DNA from: Massospora cicadina
Taxonomy: Eukaryota > Entomophthoromycota > Entomophthoromycetes > Entomophthorales > Entomophthoraceae
Reading direction: 5' to 3'
Length of the DNA stretch: 64,000 nt
NCBI GenBank assembly: GCA_022478985.1
Contig: JAKSZP010000147.1
Span: 1-64,000 of the forward strand
Below, in pieces: positions 24,521 through 35,804 of the stretch. Each line of letters starts with the position of its first letter. Within the stretch, counting starts at the first letter, position 1. The notes beneath the pieces were generated by a model. The model had not been told where the DNA came from. It saw only the letters and a program-made list of their open reading frames with translations, and ran no database searches. The position numbers were made by a program, and so were the translations under genes.

Positions 24521-25275
24521 TGTTGCAATAGTCACGGCCTCATCAACAACAAGTGGAATTATATTGGGTATTAAACTCCATGAGAGAACCAATCACCTAG
24601 ACTTGAGAAGGAGAAAAGAATTTATTTAATTAATATATTAAAAAACAATAATTGGTAAGGATTGACACACCAATATGAAATTTCCATGAAATTGTCTTGA
24701 GCCCAGGTTACCCCAAACAAATATCCTTTCTAATTAATGCAAGTGTTATCACAATTTCGGGTAATTAATCCATCATGTGAGGTTTAAAGCAATAATTATG
24801 TACTCAAAATAGGGTAAAAATTAAGAATTTGTCAATGATTAACCTAAGTAATACCAAGTTTTATCTGAAAGGGGTCAATTATAATATTTTTACTATCTAT
24901 CAAAATATGCTACAAAGGCATTTTTAGATATGTAATGCATCTTTTGACAAAGAGGTGCCCATACAAATCTCCCCCTCTATTAGTTTCATTAATCTTTTTT
25001 TACTGAGTTTATATTGTTGTATGTAAAATATAAAATCTACTATTCTATAATAATTTAAAGATATGCCAGTTATATCTCTCATTTTGGTACTTTATCTTTA
25101 ATAAAGACCTTCACTGGTCTTATTATAGAATAAATACTCTAGCCAATGGTACTTAAATGTGACTTGGCACGCTAAAATAAATAGATACTGGTTGAGAGTC
25201 CAAGGCCGCTACAATTATTAACCGTTTGAATTATTGAGCACAGCACCATTGAGCCACAAAAATGGAAGCCCATCA
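24521..25275 (+). repeat. Element E 5' LTR (755 bp)
   Basis: It starts TGTTGCAATAGTC and ends CCATCA three bases before a primer binding site. Its length matches the 756 bp LTR of element D, to which E's Gag and protease are clearly related. The 3' partner was not found. Confidence 0.6.
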
Positions 25276-25278
25276 GGC

Positions 25279-25294
25279 TGGTGCTCACTATAGG
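25279..25294 (+). other. Primer binding site of element E
   Basis: TGGTGCTCACTATAGG, one base different from the site in D and F. Confidence 0.75.
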
Positions 25295-26640
25295 GGATCA
25301 GCCAATGCTTATGATACCTGAATCTTTTTGATCACACCAAGGAAGACAACCAATCTATAGTGTAAATTGCTGGGTGCACAATGCAAACAAAGAAGATTCT
25401 CAAATGTGAAATTTGCCTTGGTCACAACTGAAGTTATAAAGAATCCAATGGAGATCCCATATGCTCTCCATCTAACCTAGATTCCCAATGGAGAAGTTTG
25501 GAACTTACTTTAAGGAGTCATAAACCCAGGAGAAAGGGCCATACGCATTGGGGCATCCACTATAGATAGGACTCTCTCAAATTTATATAAATCCAGTGCT
25601 CTCCAAGAGACATATGAATCAAGTTCAAATTTATCCCACTAAACTTTGTGATTCATAAACCCAGAACTTTACCATATACTTTATTCATTTGGAGTCCACA
25701 ACGAGGAACTCCATCAACATCTTATACCCAAGGACCTTATAAATAGCCTATAACTGGTATATAATTTAACATCTAAAAGTATAGGGACATCCTCTGACTT
25801 ATTGAAGCAATTTTTTTATATCGTTTACTAATCAACTAGATGGGACCATCAATTCTGGAGTCATTTGTGTATGTAGATAGAGCTATGGTTTTCCTTAAAA
25901 ATAATATAGCATAATTGGTGAAATAACATAGAAATTACTTGAATATTTTGCCCAAGAGCATCAATGACAAGGCGGTGAATCCTTGGTGAAATGGCGGCCC
26001 ATAATTTAATATCTGTCATGATGAGGAGAAACAGATCAAAATCTTCAAGTACCAACTGGCACATGCATTAAAACGTAACGATGAACTTGAAGCCCACAAA
26101 ACTTAAAGAGCTCCGTTGATAATACAATCTTTTTTTGCCTAATTAGCCCATGTTAAACAAAATTAGTTACCCTGAGCGATTTGGGTATCTACTCATTTAA
26201 TTGCAGAGCAACATAAAAAGAGAGCGTTATGGAGAAAATTACTTAGTTGAGAAGACAATAATCAAATCTTCCATCGCCTTAATGAAACTGAGCAACTTCT
26301 GAATACTCTTACAGATAAGATGAAATTCAAAACGAACAAGACTCCTCAGAGCACAGCATGCAAAGAGATGAAATATTACTTGAAATAGAGATTATAGTAT
26401 TATAGGATGCAAACAAACTTTTGCATACTTACTGCTCATCTGCTCATCAACAAATCTATGATTGGGCATCCACGTTAAGAACTTGGAAAAAATAAAGTCG
26501 TTTTTAAAAGTTGATTAATCTTTTTGGATGCCATACATAGACTTAATTTAGGAAAATGGAGCAACATTTTTACCCTAGACAGAACAATTATGTCGACTCT
26601 CTCAATAAGAACAGAGTGACATGTGTACTAATAAAACTTC
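25295..26640. other. Extra sequence in the leader of element E
   Basis: In element D, Gag starts within about 40 bp of the primer site; in E about 1.3 kb intervenes. It holds only short broken frames and probably represents an unrecognised insertion. Nothing else is seen. Confidence 0.3.
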
Positions 26641-26649
26641 ATAAGAAGC

Positions 26650-27779
26650 TTCTGGAGGACACTTTGTAACAGTGCTGGAAACCACTACCTTTAAATCTGC
26701 CCTCAAGGACATATTTGCACCCAAAAACGGGTGTATCGCATTTTTCCTCTATATTTTTAAAGCTGTGATGGAAGGTTTACCTGATCATTAAAATGTAAAG
26801 TTCTTGTATTGTTTAAGCTGTATGGCTTAGGAGGATATGCTATCTAACATGGAAGACCTGAAAAATTGGAGTGAAAGGATGCGCTTATAAAAGGGATCTG
26901 GTTCCAAGAAAAGCTTGATTATGAATCAACAATCCTTCATGAGTATTGCGCTATGAAAAATAAACACATGGCTATATTTGCGGGTTGCTTCTATAACAGG
27001 GCCTAAACGCTGGTGACTTTAAAGATGCTTACATTTGACGATGCCATAGCTGCCATTGTTGTTGGTTTACATAGTAGTCCCAACCTAGCCATGCACGTCA
27101 CATATGTCAAACAAAGCTTCAATTCTTTCTTAGACATAAAAGAAGCCCTTCTTGATGTGGTTGATACATATAAGCCAGAGACCTCACAAAAGGCTTCCAC
27201 GAATCCCAGAGTGTAAACCCTTGAGGAATCGAAGCCTAAGAATGAGAAAACCTAAGATGTAATTAATGCAAGAAGAACACACAAAGACATGTGTTTTAAG
27301 GACCCTTCCATTGTAAGCATGGAAAAGGGAGGTCAGAATAGGGTCAGGTAACTTTAAAGCCAGCCAGCCTAAATCACTTGAAAATGAAACATTGCAAACA
27401 ACTTACTCACGTGCATTGAGAACAATTCCAGCGAAGACTCTGAAGGGGGTTATGAGGACAGAGGTTACTATACTTTAGGTAAACCAGTTGAGCTAACTAT
27501 TCAAGGTTGCCTGAATGTCAATAATGTCAACAACGTTAAGGTCCCAGAGGACACTTACCTCAGTCATGTTATTGAGTTTATGAGAATAAGTGATACAGCC
27601 AGTGATGCTATAATTAAAACCTTTCCCTGTGGATCCATCCCACCTCATGCGTGCAAAGTCATATGGAAATCAAGAAATAATATTTCAAGAATGCCAAAAA
27701 AGCTCACTGCAAAGTTCCGCCTTAAAAAGTTTTAGCCTCCCACTAAAGTTTGGAAAATCAGCAAAAAAGTTGATTTAGT
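26650..27779 (+). pseudogene. gag: Element E Gag and start of protease, cut by element F
   Basis: Plus-strand frames read LKDIFAPKNG, then the open piece 27013-27216 (DDAIAAIVVGLHSSPNLAMH, then VKQSFN and IKEALLDVVDTY), which matches D's Gag (NAIADILAGLASHPILAMHL, then VKRTIK). An acidic stretch SSEDSEGGYEDRGYYTLG near 27430 matches DDESEGVDEDVSHCVLG of D, and SDTASDAIIKTF matches SASDTDQSLPHF. The frame stops at KKVDLV, where D continues into its protease. The continuation is found at 50557, so E was split by F. Confidence 0.75.
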
Positions 27780-29011
27780 TCTTTGCGTAACATTTATTGA
27801 CTGTCACCAAAATATGAAAATTGGCCTGAAGGTGAAAATAGTGGAAAGGTCAAAAAAATTAAAGGATGGAGGGAATACAAACAACTTTATTATGTTAGAA
27901 AGCGTAAATGTTTATAAGGCATACAGGAACAAAGCCTTAGGAACCTCTTTGGCTTGCTGTTCAGGGTCTTTTACTGCCTTCTGGATTAAACGCCTAGACA
28001 TCACCCTCATTTTACTGCATCAACCTGGTGACCGCAGTGGCAGACGTAGCTCCTCATGATTCAGTAAGTGGGGAAGAGATCCCTGAAGGTAATTTCATTA
28101 ATTCCTATATGCATGATGCTTCCTGATCATATCTAGTTTCGGTGACTTCAGAATAAGGTTCTTTTCACACTGATTTGAGATTTAGTTTGTTGAGGCTCAA
28201 TTTGGGAGTAGGGATATTGTCTAACTCATCATTGTTTAATTTTGGGCTTGGGAGATTCTCGCTGGTGCTTGTTTACCATAAATCAAACAATTGAGGATTG
28301 AAACCACTGAAAATAATAATAAAGATAATTAAATTTCAAAAACTAGAAACCTAGGATTTTTAAAGTTTTTAGAAAGTGCTACTGAAGGTTATAAAAAAAA
28401 CCCTCTTGATATCTGACGGTTCAGTATAAACTTGTATTGAGGGTTAAAGGGAATTAAATGGTAAGTTCATATCAACTTGGTACAGCCTTAATAAGGAAAT
28501 CTCTACATTCAGCCTATCAAAGCTCGGAAAACTCGCTTCACTTTGGCTGAATGATGGATGGGGAGTAAATTTTTGGCATTATGTACCAGTGGGTAACAAT
28601 TTAAAAAATTTCAGCCAATCCCCTTTAAAGAAATTTATTGCACCTTGGGGACCTCAAAAAGCCTATAAGAGGGGTGGTCCCGCTTTGGTGCTTGCTGTGA
28701 ACTAGTTAGACATGAAGAGGAGCCTTCAATGAACTCACCAGGGTTTCTTTTTCTCAGGGAAATTAGACTTCCCAACTTGGTGCTATTTGCCATTTAGTAT
28801 TTGTAAAGAGTGTTATCTCGATTTTTGGGGTTCCACTGAGAATAAGCCAGGGTCTTTTTGCTGATAAAATCATTTTTAATATTTAAATTGAAATTATCAG
28901 TATCGTAGACTTGTAAATGTCTGACATTTTCCCTTTCTGGATGATTCAGCCCCTTAAAATTCTTATTTTGAAGCATGGAGGGCAAATGTCTGACATCATA
29001 TAAGCCTGACA
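27780..29011 (-). repeat. Element F 3' LTR, interrupted by a D-type solo LTR
   Basis: On the minus strand it begins TGTCAGGCTTATATGA after the polypurine tract, breaks off at 28996, resumes at 28232 and ends TACGCAAAGA. The part 27780-28232 matches 50089-50540 along its length. Confidence 0.75.
28233..28995 (-). repeat. Solo LTR of the element D family (763 bp)
   Basis: On the minus strand it begins TGTCAGACATTTGCCCTCC and ends AAATTAAACA, matching D's LTR 52988-53743 throughout, including the shared CTTATAGGCTTT and AAAGGGGATTGGCTGAAATT blocks. A TCAT duplication lies at 28229-28232 and 28996-28999. No internal sequence remains, as expected after LTR-LTR recombination. Confidence 0.8.
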
Positions 29012-29025
29012 ACGCCCCCTTAAGA
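29012..29025 (-). other. Polypurine tract of element F
   Basis: The minus strand reads CTTAAGGGGGCGT directly before the LTR start TGTCAGG. G has ATAGGGGGCG at the same place. Confidence 0.7.
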
Positions 29026-29039
29026 CCCTGTTAGATGGG

Positions 29040-29457
29040 AGTATAGGGCTGGAGGAACTGGCATGCACTCAATTCACCATTGTCCCCTGACTGACGTCAG
29101 AAGTGAATTACTTGGAGTTCACCTTGTGAATGACTTTATTAGGTCCAGACCAAAGAACGTCAAGCTTATTCTGTTGAACTATGGGTTAATTATGAAAGAA
29201 GAGAATGAGATCACCTATTTTATATTAGGGTTTGGAGGGTTTGCTGACATCAAATCGGGATGTCTCCCTTCCAGTGGTGGTGACAATTTTTTGAGTGGCT
29301 AGAACTTAAACCAGACAACTTCATCAGCCAAGGCCCTTATAGTTAAATTTCAGTTCTCAGGAGTGGAGGTTTCAAGCAAAGGCCTAAAGCTACTTATGAG
29401 CTGGAGAGCATGTCCATATAGAGCTTCAAAGGGGACATTTTAATTACTCGGTGGTAG
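29040..29457 (-). pseudogene. pol: Element F integrase C-terminal part
   Basis: The minus frame reads YKIGDLILFFHN, KLDVLWSGPNKVIHKV and SQGTMVN, parallel to FQLGDLVLFFHHWPGVHDNK and TNWFWPYKVIYRW of element G at 30.7-30.95 kb. The upstream part of the same integrase lies at 43987-44720, beyond element H. The split falls where G reads continuously at 31135. Confidence 0.75.
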
Positions 29458-30223
29458 TGTCAAAAAATTGCTTTTCTGGTGACAGTGGGATCTTCTGGTT
29501 GGAAGGCCAACCAGTATGATGACTGTTCAGCCCTTGCCATTTTGCCTTAAGCTCAGGGCCAGCAGCGCCCAGCTGACCCCTTGGCATAATAACTGCGCCA
29601 TTTGGAATCCCATATTCTAACCTCCAACCAAAAAATTAAATATAAATATAATCAAAAGGTAGATTAGGTAAAGGGAGATATTTATTGAAAGGGAAGCGTC
29701 AGGTATTTATACTATTTACAAAAGGGCTACTGCATCCACCACTGTCCCATTGACTCATCGCTGATTCTCCAAGCCAGCCACTCTCTCAGCTTTCCTTTAA
29801 GCTACTCTCTTCCCTGGCGTTGACCCTCTTACCCCATCCTTTCCAATATCAAAATTTATTAGGTTGGGATAATCCTCAGCTAGAGTCGCCAGTAAACAAA
29901 TAAATTACTATATAAATAAATATTGAATGTGAATTTGACTTAATAATAATGCGCTGGAAACAGCATCAGTATATCAGGTAACTCGGGACATTCCAGCTTC
30001 ACATTGACACATAGAAAACTCATTGTGTCAATTGTTTGGATCGCCTTTCTCAGGCAATATTTGATTATTATAAATGAATCACCGGATATAACCTTGGACT
30101 CTTAAAATTAAAAATAATCAGTTTCACCAACATTACCCTCCGATACAAATGTATATTTGGCTATTAGTCGCTAGTGATCCTTTTACAAATTTAGGCCAGT
30201 GATTGGCTCCGCTTGATCCTAAC

Positions 30224-30687
30224 TATTGGGATTGTGGGGGTGTTATCACGTATCCCTTAATTTTTTGGCCAGGTGACCCAAAGTTTCAGTGTGCTGGATT
30301 ACCTGTTTTACTTCTCTTGATAAAAAGTCTACTTCCAGATACTTCATCTAAATAGAAAATTTTTATTAAATTGTATATAAATTTTTATTTGGAATATCCA
30401 ATAAGAGAGTAGTCTTTATTTTAGAGAATGGCTCATTTTAAGGGAGTTTTTTGTTCAGTTAATCCCATGCTAAAATCTATACTCATCACAAATTGAATTC
30501 AATTATAGGTTAGTCAATTTGGCCTAATAGGATTCTCTCGCTTCATAAATCTTGTTTGAACCATGATACTAGGGCGTAGGATGTCATCAGGAATTTTCCC
30601 TGATAAGTTCTTAGTTACTTGGCTAACTCAGGTTAAGTTCCCATCATTGAAATCATTCAAACCTCCTATTTGGGTTTAATCTCAACA
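30224..30687 (-). repeat. Element G 3' LTR (464 bp)
   Basis: On the minus strand it begins TGTTGAGATTAAACCC and ends CCACAATCCCAATA. It matches the 5' LTR pieces 38870-39130 and 42433-42628. Confidence 0.85.
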
Positions 30688-30700
30688 ACGCCCCCTATAG
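30688..30700 (-). other. Polypurine tract of element G
   Basis: The minus strand reads CTATAGGGGGCGT directly before the LTR. Confidence 0.7.
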
Positions 30701-31804
30701 ATCTTGGCATAGTGAGGAAAATGAATGGAGAAAGTGACTATGGATGCAGTTAACTACTGTAACATAAACATCCTCTATGATTGAGTTTTCATTGCCCCAC
30801 CTATAAATGACCTTGTAAGGCCAAAACCAGTTGGTTCCCAATTTATTGTCGTGAACTCCAGGCCAATGATGGAAGAAAAGAACTAGGTCACCTAGTTGGA
30901 AGGAGTGTAGGTGGTCATGCTTATCATTAAACTGGCTAGATTCTCTACGTGTGGTAGTCAATAAGTTCTTAAAGCTAGAGCCTGGAGTTATATAAATTCA
31001 TTAGTAATGCTTCACATAGTAACTTCAGGCGCATCCAGGGATGCCTGATCTAACATGGCCTACACTCTAGAGGGCAACTGAGGGACTTTGTCCATACAAA
31101 GCCTGGAAGGGTGACATCTTAATGATTCAGTGGTATCTTATTTGGTAGGCCAGATTTGCACTAGCAAATATTGGGTCCAGTGCAGAGGTTCAGTCATGGG
31201 CACTTTCCAAAGAGTGGCCATTAGGGTACCATTCGCCTGCTCCACCAATCCATTGGTTGCAGGATGGTAGGGAGTGGAAAATATCTGGGTGGATCCCAAC
31301 ATCTTGGCTAAAGAATTCACCAGTGATGATCGGAAATTTTGCCCATTATTGGAGAGTATTATGTGAGGGCGCCCATGCGGGGTGAAAATCCAATTATATA
31401 AGAAGGTGGATGTAGCTTTTTCTAAAACAGAAGGTAGCAATAAAGCTTCAATCCACTTAGTTAAATGATCTACGGCCAGGAGGAGGAACCAGTGACCATT
31501 AGAGGCTCGAGGGAGAGGCCCCACAACATCAATGCTAATAATATTGAAGAGTTCACAGGATGGAACCACTGGATGTTGAGTGGGGATTAGGTCCATCTTG
31601 ACACTGGCATACCAGGTAGGACTCCAATACATCCTGGATTGTAACGATCGTTCCTTCCCAGTAAAATTGAGTCTTGAGCCACTGGTAAGTTTTACAAACT
31701 CCTCCATGGCCAACTTGCCGATGTCCCTCCAATATGGCGTCTGTTTGCTTGAAGGCCATACATAGAGGACCCATTTTTGAACATAAGTTTCCATAGTTGG
31801 CCAT
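30695..31804 (-). pseudogene. pol: Element G integrase, best-preserved coding region in the window
   Basis: A 218-codon open frame (31138-31794) plus overlapping pieces. Reading down: GHGGVCKTYQWLKTQFYW (zinc-finger region), FNIISIDVVGPLPRASNGHW with the first catalytic Asp, DHLTKWIEALLL, HIILSNNGQNFRSS where the second catalytic Asp is Asn, and PATNGLVEQANGTLM with the Glu. A C-terminal domain follows at 30695-30961 (FQLGDLVLFFHHWPG). It would join element cDNA to chromosomal DNA, but the Asp to Asn change and a frame break before the C-terminus argue it is inactive. Confidence 0.85.
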
Positions 31805-31859
31805 TTTTGAATTGAAGACCCACCGATTTTATTTGATAATTCCTTTTAAAAGGTCAGGG

Positions 31860-32520
31860 ATTCGTCTTACCATATTTGTGGTTGAGCTAAAAGGTCTTAA
31901 AGTCAATCATCCTCAGCGGCAGTTAAAGTAAATATGGGCATATGTAATAGGCAATCTACATTTTGATTTGTGGACCTGGTTGATGGATGATGGAAAAGTC
32001 GTAGTTTTAAAGTTTTAACGCCCATCGTGCTAACCTCCCATCAGTGTCCTTCATTTTCTGTAACCTTGCAGGGAAGCATGGTCAGTAATTATAGTAAAAT
32101 TTTGCCATATAGTTAAGGTCATAAATGCTTAATAGCCAATAATACGCCAATCATTTGCGTCCATAACGCTATAGTTGCGTTCAGCTTTGGTTAGAGTTTT
32201 GTTATAGTAGGAGATAGGATGGTCTACCAAGTTTTTGTCATGCTGCAATATAATGGCACTGATAGCTATATCATTAGCATCAGCTAAAAGGAGAAAGGGT
32301 TTATCAAAGTTGGGATGTATAAGTAGTGGATAGTGGGAGAGAGAAACGTGTATTAGTCAAAGGCCTGCTCTTGATATTCTTTCCACTGTAAGGTATCCCT
32401 TTATTCAATAAATATACAAGAGGTTCTAAGATGTTGGCACAGTGGGGGATGAACTGGCAATAATATCTCACCATCCTTAAGGAAACTTGTACATCTCATA
32501 GGGATTTAGGGGAGCATTTT
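31860..32520 (-). pseudogene. pol: Element G end of RT and RNase H
   Basis: The minus strand reads MVRYYCQFIPHCANILEPLV near 32495-32425, then RNase H with LADANDIAISAIILQHD near 32290-32240, YNKTLTKAERNYSVMD near 32205-32160 and FTIITDHASLQ near 32100. The frame is broken at several points. It continues the RT found beyond element S at 35.8-36.5 kb. Confidence 0.75.
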
Positions 32521-32535
32521 GGAAATGACTAGGAA

Positions 32536-33452
32536 TGTAAGTCCCGATGAACATCCTCTAGGTGTTGATCGGGCCATCTTTCTGTTCCTGAGCAATAAAG
32601 TACTGATGAGGATGGCCATACCCCTCATTACTCAGGGCGATCTCGCTCACATGGTAGATGAGCGCTGGATATTAGCCCTTCAGCTTTGGATCCTGCTTCC
32701 AGTACTTGCACTCTCCACGGCAGAACTGTTATGGGGAATTAGTAAAATCTGCACTGAGATCGCCAAAATGGAATTGATCACAACTATTTGATTGGCAATC
32801 AACATTATACTCAAATTTCAAATGGTCAAAAAGGTATTAAGGCTGAGTTATCATTTGGAATACTTGACGGTTGCAATTCAGTTTACACAATGATCAAAAA
32901 TCTTCCCCCTCCCAAATCTGTCAGGCATCACCACCGATGAGCAACTTCCTGCCAGAAAATTGGGCATTGCGCCTGATGCAATACCGCTGACCGCAATTTG
33001 GCTTGTCACCAAATTGTGTGATGTTGGCCCCCAGGGAACTAACCCGCCCATTCCCAAATAGTTCACCACTTAGGTTGAAGTGACCGCAACTCAGCTCATC
33101 GCCAAATTTTGCAATGTCAGTCCCCAGGGAACTAACCCACCCATTCCCAAATAGTTCACTGCTAAGGTTGAACTTGCGGAACCTGATCCTGGCTTATTTT
33201 CCCTCAAAATTGATGACTATTTAATTGGGAGCATCGCACTGAGAAGATTGTTGGTCAATTCTCTTCCCTTAAAATCTTACAATAAAAACAACCTCACAAA
33301 AAATTACGTTTTTATCTGTTGAGAATTAAGCTTCTTTCCAGTTACATATCCGTCATACCAGCAGCAGTGCCCCTGACATTCTGGTTTTCCACTTGAATAA
33401 CTGGAATCTAGGCTGGCAGGCCAGTCTAATTCTCACTTGCTGTCTGCCTACA
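32536..33452 (+). repeat. Element S 5' LTR (917 bp) with an open frame
   Basis: It begins TGTAAGTCCCGATG and ends CTGCCTACA. It contains an open frame (32519-32791) with NKVLMRMAIPLITQGDLAHM and, right after, VDERW, conserved in the other two copies. Two 93 bp repeat units are anchored at 33001 and 33094. The motif GGCTGGCAGGCCAGTCT lies near its end. Confidence 0.75.
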
Positions 33453-33456
33453 TAAT

Positions 33457-33472
33457 TGGCCAACCATAAATC
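33457..33472 (+). other. Primer binding site of element S (candidate)
   Basis: TGGCCAACCATAAATC, four bases after the LTR end. It starts with the TGG expected for pairing to a tRNA CCA end. The tRNA is not identified. Confidence 0.5.
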
Positions 33473-33510
33473 TCTACCATTTCCACCTTTCTCATAGATA
33501 TTGTGCAGCA

Positions 33511-34000
33511 ATGGTCCCTTCTTTCCAACTGATTCAGGTCGTAAAGAAGATTATCCCTGCCCATGTTAGCCCCATCCCATTCAAAGCTCCAAAACCATAC
33601 CCCATAGTAGCCACGGCTACCTTGCCCATGTCAGTAGGGTCTGACACCTCAACTTGCAATGAGTTTGTCCTTTAAAGCCCAGTAGTTTCCCAGCTGTCGC
33701 CCTTCAAAGGTGCAATTCCTATGGAACTGGAATGGAATCTCATTGAAAATGGGGAAGAGGCCGAGGAAGAAGTTATCCCGGCATCCCAGAAATTGTGACG
33801 TTCCATCCAATATCTCATGGCTTGGAAAAGATATCTGGCCTATAAGAACAGTTGGGGCAAGATGCGCAATTGCGCGAATTTCTTAAACCTGGTCAAAATG
33901 TTCAACATATCCCACCCCAGGATTCTCTGTTTCCCAAAAACCTGCATCAGTAATGGCAATCAAGTCACCCAAAGCGCACAAGAAGGTGGATCTTGAACAG
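33511..34000 (+). pseudogene. Short decayed frame in the interior of element S
   Basis: It starts at ATG 33511 (MVPSFQLIQVVKKIIPAHVS) and reaches a stop at 33673. A neighbouring frame then continues with an acidic part (IENGEEAEEEVIPASQK), a basic helical part (YLMAWKRYLAYKNSWGKMRN) and, near 33955-34045, KSPKAHKKVDLEQF to LKKGKGK. It could be what is left of a Gag. No motif is recognised. Confidence 0.4.
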
Positions 34001-34024
34001 TTTCCCAGTGATAAGGCTCTTCCT

Positions 34025-34043
34025 TTGAAAAAAGGAAAGGGTA
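34025..34043 (+). other. Polypurine tract of element S
   Basis: GAAAAAAGGAAAGGGTAA lies directly before the 3' LTR start (AGTAAGTCCC, from ancestral TGTAAGTCCC). Confidence 0.6.
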
Positions 34044-35799
34044 AGTAAGTCCCGGTGAACGTCCTCTGGGTAATGATTGGGCCATCTTTATGTTCCTGAG
34101 CAAGAAAGTACCGAAGAGGATGGCCATACCCCTTGTTACTCAGGGAGATCTCGCTCACATGGTAGACGAGCGCTGGATAATAGCCCTTCAGCTTTGGATC
34201 CCGCTTCCAATACTTGTACTCTCCTCGGCAGAACTATTACAGGGAATTAGTAAAATCTGCGCTGAGATTTTTAAAATTGAATTGATCGCAACTAATTCAA
34301 GTGGAAATCAGCCTGATACTCGGATTTCAAATGGTTGAAAAGGTATGAAGGCTGAGCTATTGGCAGAAATGCCTGATGGTTGCAATTCAGTTTACATGAT
34401 GATTGAAAATCTTCCCCCCTCCCAAATCCGTCAGGCATCACCCCCAATGGTCAGCTTACTGCCAGAAAATTGGGCGTTGCGCCTTATGCAATACCGCAGA
34501 CCGCAACTTGGCTCATCATCAAATTGTGCAATGTTGGCCCCCAGGGAACTAACCCGACCATTTATGAATAGTTCACCACTTATGTTGAACTGACCACAAT
34601 TCAGCTCATCACCAAATTTTGCAATGTCAGTCCCCAGGAGACTAACCCGCCCATTTCTGAATAGTTCACCACTTAGGTCAAACTGACTGAAACTCGGCTC
34701 ATCACCAAATTTCACAATGTTAGTCCCCAGGGAACTAACCCACCCATTCCTAAATAGTTCACCACTTAGGTTAAACTGACCGCAGCTCGGCTCATCACCA
34801 AACCTTGCAATGTCAGTCCCCAGGGAACTAAACCCGCCCATTTCCAAATAGTTCACCACTTATGTTGAACTGACTGCAACTCAGCTCATCACCAAATTTT
34901 GCAATGTCAGTCCCCAGGAAACTAACCCGCCCATTTCTGAATAGTTCACCACTTAGGTCAAACTGACTGAAACTCGGCTCATCACCAAATTTTACAATGT
35001 CAGTCCCCAGGGAACTAACCCACCCATTCCTGAATAGTTCACCACTTAGGTCAAACTGACCGCAACTCGGCTCATCACCAAATTTTGCAATGTCAGTCCC
35101 CAGGGAACTAAACCCGCCCATTTCCAAATAGTTCACCACTTATGTTGAACTGACTGCAACTCAGCTCATCACCAAATTTTGAAATGTCAGTCCCCAGGAA
35201 ACTAACCCGCCCACTTCTGAATAGTTCACCACTTAGGTCAAACTGACTGCAACTTGGCTTATCACCGAATTTTGCAATGTCAGTCCTCAGGAAACTAATC
35301 TGCCCATTTCCGAATAGTTTACCACTTATGTTGAACTGACCGCAACTTGGCTCATCACCAAATTTTGCAATGTCAGTCCCCAGGGAACTAACCCGCCCAT
35401 TTCCAAATAGTTCACCACTTATGTTGAACTGACCGCAACTCAGCTCATCACCAAATTTTGCAATGTCAGTCCCCAGGGAACTAACCCACCCATTTCTGAA
35501 TAGTTTGCCACAAAGGTCAAAATTGCAAAACCTGATCCCAGCTTATTTTCCCTCAAAATTGATGACTATTTAATTGGGTGCAAAACACTGAGAAAATTGT
35601 TGGTCAATTCTCTTCCCTTAAAATTTTCCAAAACAACCATACCAAAAATTCCGTTTTTATCTGTTGAGAATTTAGCTCCCTTCCAGTTCCATATCCATCA
35701 TACCAGCAGCAGTGCCCCTGGCATTCTGGGTTGCCACTTGAATGCTCTGGCATCTGAGCTGGCAGGCCAGTCTAATTCTTACTTTCTGTCTGTCTGATA
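34044..35799 (+). repeat. Element S 3' LTR (1756 bp), expanded
   Basis: It matches the 5' LTR outside the tandem array. The frame 34090-34338 repeats the conserved KRMAIPLVTQGDLAHMVDER segment. The part from 35530 to 35799 duplicates 33184-33452 closely. Confidence 0.8.
34490..35530. repeat. 93 bp tandem repeat, 11 units, with a trimer higher-order pattern
   Basis: Anchored on (g)gctcatc at 34511, 34604, 34697, 34790, 34884, 34977, 35070, 35164, 35257, 35350 and 35443, so steps are 93 bp with 94 at two places. Units 2-4 and 5-7 repeat as a 280 bp trimer (variants ending in TTTCTGAATAG, ATTCCTGAATAG and TTTCCAAATAG, the last with one extra A). The minus-strand frames of 142 and 103 codons across it are antisense open readings broken by that extra base. 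Confidence 0.9.
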
Positions 35800-35804
35800 A
35801 GGAA

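Larger units (their letters stand above)
32536..35799 (+). mobile_element. Element S: small LTR element with repeat-expanded LTR
   Basis: S is flanked by a perfect AGGAA duplication (32531-32535 and 35800-35804) inside G's RT. The 5' LTR is 32536-33452, the primer site begins TGGCCAACC at 33457, the interior is 591 bp, a polypurine tract ends at 34043, and the 3' LTR is 34044-35799. The LTRs match each other throughout; the 3' LTR is about 840 bp longer because a 93 bp repeat grew from 2 to 11 units. No polymerase is encoded. A solo LTR of the same family lies at 40149-41516. Confidence 0.8.

Noticed and set aside
27780..29011. A single 1.2 kb LTR for element F
   Set aside because: F's 5' LTR is 468 bp; the extra 763 bp is a D-type LTR with its own ends and a TCAT duplication.
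31580..31765. Plus-strand ORF across the G integrase
   Set aside because: It is a shadow of the well-supported minus-strand integrase.
34431..35139. Minus-strand ORFs of 142 and 103 codons with a 31-residue repeat, as a repeat-protein gene
   Set aside because: They are the antisense of a 93 bp tandem repeat inside an LTR. The 94 bp units shift the frame, and single-unit copies show no matching gene.
34490..35530. CRISPR-like array
   Set aside because: Units are contiguous 93 bp with no spacers and no cas genes; the surroundings are eukaryotic retroelements.
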